A stretch of 9,634 nt of DNA from an uncultured Clostridia bacterium (lineage in GTDB: Bacteria; Bacillota; Clostridia; Oscillospirales; CAG-272). Below are positions 6,293 through 9,634 of this stretch, in pieces (position 1 is the stretch's first letter; each line of letters begins with the position of its first letter). The stretch spans positions 1-9,634 of the forward strand of contig CAMETB010000042.1 in assembly GCA_945936265.1 (NCBI GenBank), given 5' to 3'. The notes beneath the pieces were generated by a model, which did no database searches, was not told the origin of the DNA, and saw nothing but the letters and a program-made list of their open reading frames with translations. Both the position numbers and the translations under genes were made by a program.

Positions 6293-6943
6293 TCATTTTT
6301 TTGATGACGCAAGCCACCTGATAAGATCCGTTTCTTCAAACGCCCTGTCCCAGCAATTATGCGAAAGATCGTCGTATACGGTAAATTCGACATTGCCGCC
6401 CGACGCTGAAACAGCGTTTACCATTATCTCGGACATTGCAATCGGTACAACGTCGTCAAGGGCGCCGTGAAATACGCGGATGGGCATTTTGAGTACGCCC
6501 GCCCTCCAGTTTAATCCTCCGCCGCAGACCGGCGCTATCTTTGAAAACATATCCGGGCGGGTCATTGCCATCTCCCAGGTGCCAAAACCGCCCATGCTGA
6601 GTCCGCAGAGCGATATATTGCCTCTATCAATGTTATACTCAGAACAAACGCTGTCTATGAGAGAAAAAACTTCCTTTTTAAGATCATACCATGTAATATC
6701 ATTCGGGCAAAGAGGAGAAAGTGTTACAACTCTCGTTCCGTCAAAGTCGCAGTTATTACAGAAAAGTTTCGGGACGGCATAAATTTTTAATTTTTCAAGA
6801 TCGTCTCCACGCTCTCCCGCGCCGTGCAGAAAAACTATCATAGGAAGTCTTTCTTCTTTTGAAAAGTTTGTCGGCAATGTAAGTATGTATTTAAGCCTTG
6901 TCGCTTCATACCTGCTCTTTTTCGTTTCTCCGTAATTTATCAT
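6293..6943 (-). CDS. Alpha/beta hydrolase, carboxylesterase / PHB-depolymerase-like
   Basis: 216 residues with no signal peptide, so probably cytoplasmic. The fold is shown by an oxyanion-type FLHGAGERGDD at 38-48, the nucleophile elbow GLSMGGFGTW at 114-123 (Ser116), the acid in FHGALDDVVP (Asp163 or its neighbour) and the catalytic His in LSHNCW (His195). The triad is complete. This pattern is common in small phospholipase/carboxylesterase and prolyl-oligopeptidase-like esterases of Clostridia. The substrate cannot be inferred. GGAG (6949-6952) sits 5 bases before the ATG. It lies between the phosphotransacylase gene (54 bases upstream) and the lipid kinase (18 bases downstream). Proximity to the lipid kinase is compatible with lipid turnover but does not prove it. 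Confidence 0.9.
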   Translation of the reverse strand: MINYGETKKSRYEATRLKYILTLPTNFSKEERLPMIVFLHGAGERGDDLEKLKIYAVPKLFCNNCDFDGTRVVTLSPLCPNDITWYDLKKEVFSLIDSVCSEYNIDRGNISLCGLSMGGFGTWEMAMTRPDMFSKIAPVCGGGLNWRAGVLKMPIRVFHGALDDVVPIAMSEIMVNAVSASGGNVEFTVYDDLSHNCWDRAFEETDLIRWLASSKK

Positions 6944-6997
6944 TATGGCTCCAAAAATAAATTTTTATAGCAATCCGGAATCAGTCAACCGCGGCTC

Positions 6998-7570
6998 TTA
7001 TTTTATTATTTCTCCGTAAACCGTACCGAATGCGCACGATGCGTTAGACTCGTCTGTGTCTATGTGCATAGCTGCCTTGAAATTGGGATTTACCCTTACT
7101 ACGACATCGTCAAATATAGTCGTTCTCTCGGAAACTATTTTAACCTTTACGACTTCTTTGTCGGAAACTCCTGCGGCAGCAGCCTCCTCGGGGGTAAAGT
7201 GAATATGTCTCTTTGCAACGATAACTCCTTTGTCAAGATCAAGTTCTCCGCAAGGCCCTATAAGTTTACAGGGCGCAGAACCCTCAATGTCTCCGCTCTC
7301 ACGGACAGGTGCCGATATGCCGAGCGTTCTTGCGTCGGTAAACGATACCTCGACCTGCGATGCTTTTCTTGCAGGACCGAGTATACTTACTCTCTCGATT
7401 TTATTTTTCGGTCCGACAACCGTTACTCTTTCCTCGCAAGCGAACTGACCGGGCTGGCTCAGCGCCTTCTTGAATGTAAGCTCATGTCCCTCACCGAAAA
7501 GGATTGCAATATGCTCCTTGGTAAGATGAACGTGACGTGCGCTTGTTTCTACGATTACTTTGTTTTCCAT
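6998..7570 (-). CDS. pduL: PduL-type phosphate acyltransferase (phosphotransacylase)
   Basis: 190 residues with the start at 7570. PduL interconverts acyl-CoA plus phosphate with acyl-phosphate plus CoA (propanoyl or acetyl) and is unrelated to the Pta family. The two metal-binding beta-barrel halves are clear: SARHVHL with His13 and His15, and KRHIHF with His122 and His124, plus MHIDTDE with His169. Glu74 in QVEVSF fits the remaining ligand position. The spacing of these residues matches known PduL proteins. The chosen ATG has AAGGAG 10 bases upstream and lies downstream of a good promoter. An upstream ATG at 7624 would add 18 residues but would begin upstream of the predicted transcript start, so it is rejected. 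The N-terminus starts directly at the first strand, without the extra helix that targets PduL into microcompartments. It is probably a free cytosolic enzyme serving acetate or propionate metabolism. Confidence 0.94.
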   Translation of the reverse strand: MENKVIVETSARHVHLTKEHIAILFGEGHELTFKKALSQPGQFACEERVTVVGPKNKIERVSILGPARKASQVEVSFTDARTLGISAPVRESGDIEGSAPCKLIGPCGELDLDKGVIVAKRHIHFTPEEAAAAGVSDKEVVKVKIVSERTTIFDDVVVRVNPNFKAAMHIDTDESNASCAFGTVYGEIIK

Positions 7571-7580
7571 ATTAAAAGAA

Positions 7581-7586
7581 CTCCTT
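7581..7586 (-). promoter_or_regulatory. Ribosome binding site of pduL
   Basis: On the minus strand AAGGAG lies 10 bases before the ATG at 7570. It is the evidence for choosing that start over the longer frame beginning at 7624, which has no such site. Confidence 0.8.
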
Positions 7587-7614
7587 ACATATAATATAAA
7601 TATTGTACAACATA

Positions 7615-7643
7615 ATAATAGCACATTTTTTCTGATATGTAAA
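7615..7643 (-). promoter_or_regulatory. Promoter of pduL (and probably of the three-gene minus cluster)
   Basis: On the minus strand TTTACA (7638-7643), a 17-base spacer and TATTAT (7615-7620). A TG one base before the -10 gives an extended -10 element. It predicts a start near 7607-7609 and a ~40-base leader before pduL. I could not find an equally good promoter for the divergent gene in the same 115-base gap. Confidence 0.72.
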
Positions 7644-7685
7644 TCATATTCCGATATTTTTTTAATTTAAGGGAAAAATATTTTT

Positions 7686-8528
7686 ATGAAAGATTTTATT
7701 TTATATCTTATAAAGTCATATAAAAAGGACAGATTAAGCGTTTTTTCGGCGCAGGCATCGTTTTTTATAATCGTATCGGTGGTACCGTTTGCCGCTATGA
7801 TACTTTCGGTTATAGGAGTTATAATGCCGGCTTTTGCCGATAATTTTTCCGAGCTCGTGATGGATCTTATCCCTACGACTCTTTCTGGGGCAGCCGAAAT
7901 TATTCTTAAAGAAATAGAGGAAAACAGCGCATTTCACTTGATTTCCATAGGCGCGATAACTTCCGTATGGGCATCTTATAAAGGAATAAACGGGATTTGT
8001 GCAGGAACGGAGGAAGTTTTCGGGCATCGTGATACGTCGCCTTTTGTGAAGAGATTTTTCAAGATCCTGTGGCGCAGTTTTATTTTTTCCTGTATTATAA
8101 TATTCTCACTTGTCCTCTTTTCAATCGGCAAATGGATAGACTTATATTGGGCAAGCAGCGACACTGTCCCTACATTTGCGCTCCAAGTATTCGTAGCCCT
8201 GCGATTTTTGTTGTTTTTCGTTTTTCTCACTCTCTTCTTTGTGCTTTTTTACTCGGCTGTTTCCGGAGAGAAAGAAAAGCCTTTTCGCTATATTCCCGGC
8301 TCGGTATTTGCGTCATGCGGTTGGATAATATTTTCGTCCCTTTATTCTCTGTATATTTCCTTATCACCGAGGGGTTCATATCTTTATGCAAGTTTCGGCG
8401 TAATAGTCCTCTTTATGCTATGGATCTACTTCTGTATAACAATAGTCCTGATAGGAGCTGAGATAAATAAGTATATTATATCTGTTGACTTTTTCGGAAC
8501 AAGGAGATATAATATCAAAAAGGGGTGA
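7686..8528 (+). CDS. YihY/virulence factor BrkB family membrane protein
   Basis: 280 residues, typical for the family. It is an integral membrane protein with about six predicted segments (~24-48, 82-104, 131-153, 164-190, 203-227, 234-262). Family features are SAQASFFIIVSVVPFAAMIL near the N-terminus, SVWASYKGINGICAGTEEVFG at about 93-113, and the C-terminal YASFGVIVLFMLWIYFCITIVLIGAEIN. The family was once labelled ribonuclease BN, an assignment since withdrawn in E. coli. Its true biochemical role is unclear; transport or envelope integrity has been suggested. The start is preceded only by a weak AAGGG about 12 bases upstream. Four bases separate its stop from the ATG of the kinase gene. 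Confidence 0.93.
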   Translation: MKDFILYLIKSYKKDRLSVFSAQASFFIIVSVVPFAAMILSVIGVIMPAFADNFSELVMDLIPTTLSGAAEIILKEIEENSAFHLISIGAITSVWASYKGINGICAGTEEVFGHRDTSPFVKRFFKILWRSFIFSCIIIFSLVLFSIGKWIDLYWASSDTVPTFALQVFVALRFLLFFVFLTLFFVLFYSAVSGEKEKPFRYIPGSVFASCGWIIFSSLYSLYISLSPRGSYLYASFGVIVLFMLWIYFCITIVLIGAEINKYIISVDFFGTRRYNIKKG

Positions 8529-8529
8529 T
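8520..8529 (+). promoter_or_regulatory. Ribosome binding site of the pyridoxamine kinase, overlapping the brkB-like stop
   Basis: AAGGGGTGAT spans the final codons and TGA of the upstream gene and pairs well with the 16S 3' end. It sits 3-6 bases before the ATG at 8533. This favours 8533 over an earlier in-frame ATG at 8485, whose 16 extra residues (TFSEQGDIISKRGDK) overlap the upstream gene and do not resemble the family. Confidence 0.75.
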
Positions 8530-8532
8530 AAA

Positions 8533-9378
8533 ATGAAAAGAATAGTCACAATACAAGATATATCATGCTTCGGTAAATGCTCCATAACCGTCGCCCTTCC
8601 GCTTATCTCCGCAATGGGTATAGAATGTGCAATTTTGCCCACCTCCGTTTTATCGACACATACCGGGGGATTTGAGGACTTCACCTTCCGCGACCTGAGC
8701 GAGGATATACCGAAAATCGCAGAGCATTGGAAAAAATATTCGATAGAATTTGACACTATATACACGGGCTATCTCGGAACGGAAAAGCAAATAGATTATG
8801 TACTCGATTTTATAAAGTTGTTCGGAAAAAAGGACACGCTTGTTTTCGTTGACCCCGCAATGGGCGACAAGGGGCGCCTGTATACAGGATTTGCATCTGA
8901 TTTTCCTTCACATATGGCAAAGCTGTGCGCCGTCGCCGATATTACGGTGCCTAATATAACCGAGGCTTGCTATCTTACCGGCACAGAATACAAAGAAGTT
9001 TACGATGAAAAGTACGTTAAAGATTTAGCCAAAAAGGTATGCTCGCTCGGTGCAAAAAGCGTCGTTATAACAGGCGTATCATATGAAAAATCTACACAGG
9101 GAGCTGTTTTTTACTCGTCAAAGGACGATACTTACATTTCTTATATTGCCGAAAACATTCCGAGGAGCTTCCACGGCACCGGCGACACTTTTGCCTCCGT
9201 ACTCTCGGGTGCGCTGACAAGGGGTATAGATATTGAAAACGCCCTTAAAATCGCCGTTGATTTTACGGTTGAATGCATAAGGCACACGCTACCCGAGGCA
9301 GAAAAACACGCCTACGGAACAAAATTTGAGGAATGTATTCCATATCTTAACGAACTTATAAATAGGCAAGGAAAATAG
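8533..9378 (+). CDS. Pyridoxal/pyridoxamine kinase (PdxK/PdxY-like)
   Basis: 281 residues with this start, the normal family length. It phosphorylates pyridoxal, pyridoxamine or pyridoxine with ATP to salvage vitamin B6. It belongs to the ribokinase superfamily. Seen in order: VTIQDISCFGKCSITVALPL at 5-24, PTSVLSTHTGGF at 36-47, the YTGYLG substrate region at 77-82, DPAMGDKG at 107-114, VPNITEACYLTG at 139-150 (the NxxE-type motif binding metal and phosphate), and the anion-hole motif GTGD at 215-218 with Asp218 as catalytic base. The closing YLNELI region is usual. A bifunctional hydroxymethylpyrimidine kinase (ThiD) is the main alternative, but STHTGGF and the overall length favour the PdxK/PdxY branch. 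It is tightly coupled to the brkB-like gene (4-base gap) and ends at a strong terminator. Confidence 0.93.
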   Translation: MKRIVTIQDISCFGKCSITVALPLISAMGIECAILPTSVLSTHTGGFEDFTFRDLSEDIPKIAEHWKKYSIEFDTIYTGYLGTEKQIDYVLDFIKLFGKKDTLVFVDPAMGDKGRLYTGFASDFPSHMAKLCAVADITVPNITEACYLTGTEYKEVYDEKYVKDLAKKVCSLGAKSVVITGVSYEKSTQGAVFYSSKDDTYISYIAENIPRSFHGTGDTFASVLSGALTRGIDIENALKIAVDFTVECIRHTLPEAEKHAYGTKFEECIPYLNELINRQGK

Positions 9379-9384
9379 CAAAAA

Positions 9385-9428
9385 ACCGTATAAGTGTCGG
9401 ATTTTCCGATCTCTTATACGGTATTTTT
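9385..9428. terminator. Bidirectional terminator between the kinase and a convergent gene
   Basis: ACCGTATAAG (9385-9394) pairs perfectly with CTTATACGGT (9413-9422), capped by an inner TCGGA/TCCGA hairpin (9397-9401 with 9405-9409). On the plus strand T6 follows at about 9424. On the minus strand the A-run at 9380-9385 reads as T6. It therefore serves both the kinase and the gene ending at 9428. Confidence 0.92.
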
Positions 9429-9634
9429 TATTCACCTTTTATTGCGTATTTAAGGGTTTCCATCTGATCTTTGGCGAAGCTTCCGTCACGGAACACGGCT
9501 ATATCTACAGTCAGGGCTGCGCCGACGCGTCTTATCTCATTTACGTACTTTTTCATATACTCCCTGCCGCGTTTGCAACCTGTTTCACCCCACGCGGAAT
9601 ATTCATCATTCTCTATTCCTTCGCCGAGGGGTAT
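9428..9634 (-). CDS. C-terminal end of an unidentified protein, possibly glycoside-hydrolase-like (5' partial)
   Basis: The minus-strand frame is open from the right edge for 68 codons and stops at 9428-9430, directly beside a terminator. Visible residues begin IPLGEGIENDEYSAWGETG, continue REYMKKYVNEIRRVGAALTV, then DIAVFRDGSFAKDQMETLKY, and end AIKGE. The pattern of a helix (YMKKYVNEIRRVG) followed by a strand (ALTVDIAVFRDG) and a closing helix resembles the end of a TIM-barrel domain. The 'G-A-x-T-x-D-x' strand followed by 'dGs' and a 'Q-x-x-L' helix recalls the barrel end of alpha-L-fucosidase-like hydrolases. That comparison is from memory and weak. There is nothing else to judge the rest of the protein by. 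Confidence 0.7.
   Translation of the reverse strand: MPLGEGIENDEYSAWGETGCKRGREYMKKYVNEIRRVGAALTVDIAVFRDGSFAKDQMETLKYAIKGE

Noticed and set aside
5282..6304. A long plus-strand open frame (340 codons) opposite the lipid kinase
   Set aside because: It begins inside the rplL terminator, is rich in Cys, Tyr and Phe with no recognisable domain, and lies antisense to a gene carrying all DagK motifs.
6965..6988. Possible internal minus-strand promoter between pduL and the hydrolase (TTGACT and TATAAA)
   Set aside because: The hexamers look good, but the spacer is only 13 bases, too short for a sigma-A promoter.
7064..7594. Plus-strand open frame opposite pduL
   Set aside because: It is the antisense shadow of a gene with conserved metal-binding motifs, and it has no ribosome binding site.
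7571..7624. 18-residue hydrophobic N-terminal extension of PduL, possibly a membrane anchor or targeting peptide
   Set aside because: The extended start lies upstream of the predicted transcript start, and the strong AAGGAG site serves the ATG at 7570, where family similarity begins.
1..9634. CRISPR, tRNA, toxin-antitoxin, phage or transposon content
   Set aside because: Reading both strands I saw no regularly spaced repeats, no cloverleaf with CCA end, no integrase or transposase motifs and no small paired toxin genes. tRNAscan or a repeat finder would settle this.

Overview
The window looks like the chromosome of a Clostridia-type Firmicute, probably an uncultured gut or anaerobe lineage. 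The grounds are low-to-moderate GC, an ATA-rich Ile codon habit, strong AAGGAGG-type ribosome binding sites, a DnaD/DnaI-style helicase-loading gene pair and a Firmicute-type L10 leader. I cannot place it more finely. The content is mostly housekeeping. I found no CRISPR array, transposase, integrase, tRNA, rRNA or recognisable defence system.

Layout, left to right. (1) A plus-strand operon enters from the left edge: tsaD (5' end missing), then a two-domain DnaD-family protein, then a DnaC/DnaI-type AAA+ helicase loader whose start overlaps the DnaD stop by 4 bases. It ends in a GC-rich terminator. (2) A self-contained unit follows, with a near-consensus promoter, one unrecognised 356-residue lipoprotein with a Thr/Asp-rich repeated linker, and a terminator. 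Its Ile codon choice differs from that of its left-hand neighbours. (3) Next come rplJ-rplL, with their own consensus promoter and an L10 leader RNA, closed by a strong terminator. The usual rpoB does not follow. (4) A minus-strand cluster is transcribed toward rplL: a PduL-type phosphotransacylase, a small alpha/beta hydrolase and a diacylglycerol-kinase-like lipid kinase. It has a convincing promoter at its head and a terminator at its end. (5) Divergent from pduL is a plus-strand pair: a YihY/BrkB-family membrane protein and a pyridoxal/pyridoxamine kinase only 4 bases apart. (6) At the right edge is the C-terminal end of a minus-strand gene, sharing a bidirectional terminator with the kinase.

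Working together: TsaD makes the t6A modification of tRNA, the DnaD/DnaC pair is expected to load the replicative helicase, and L10 and L7/L12 build the ribosomal stalk. PduL would interconvert acyl-CoA and acyl-phosphate, here without any visible microcompartment genes. The most open question is the orphan lipoprotein. The most structurally interesting non-coding element is the stand-alone rplJL leader. There is no solid evidence for an undescribed multi-gene system in this window.
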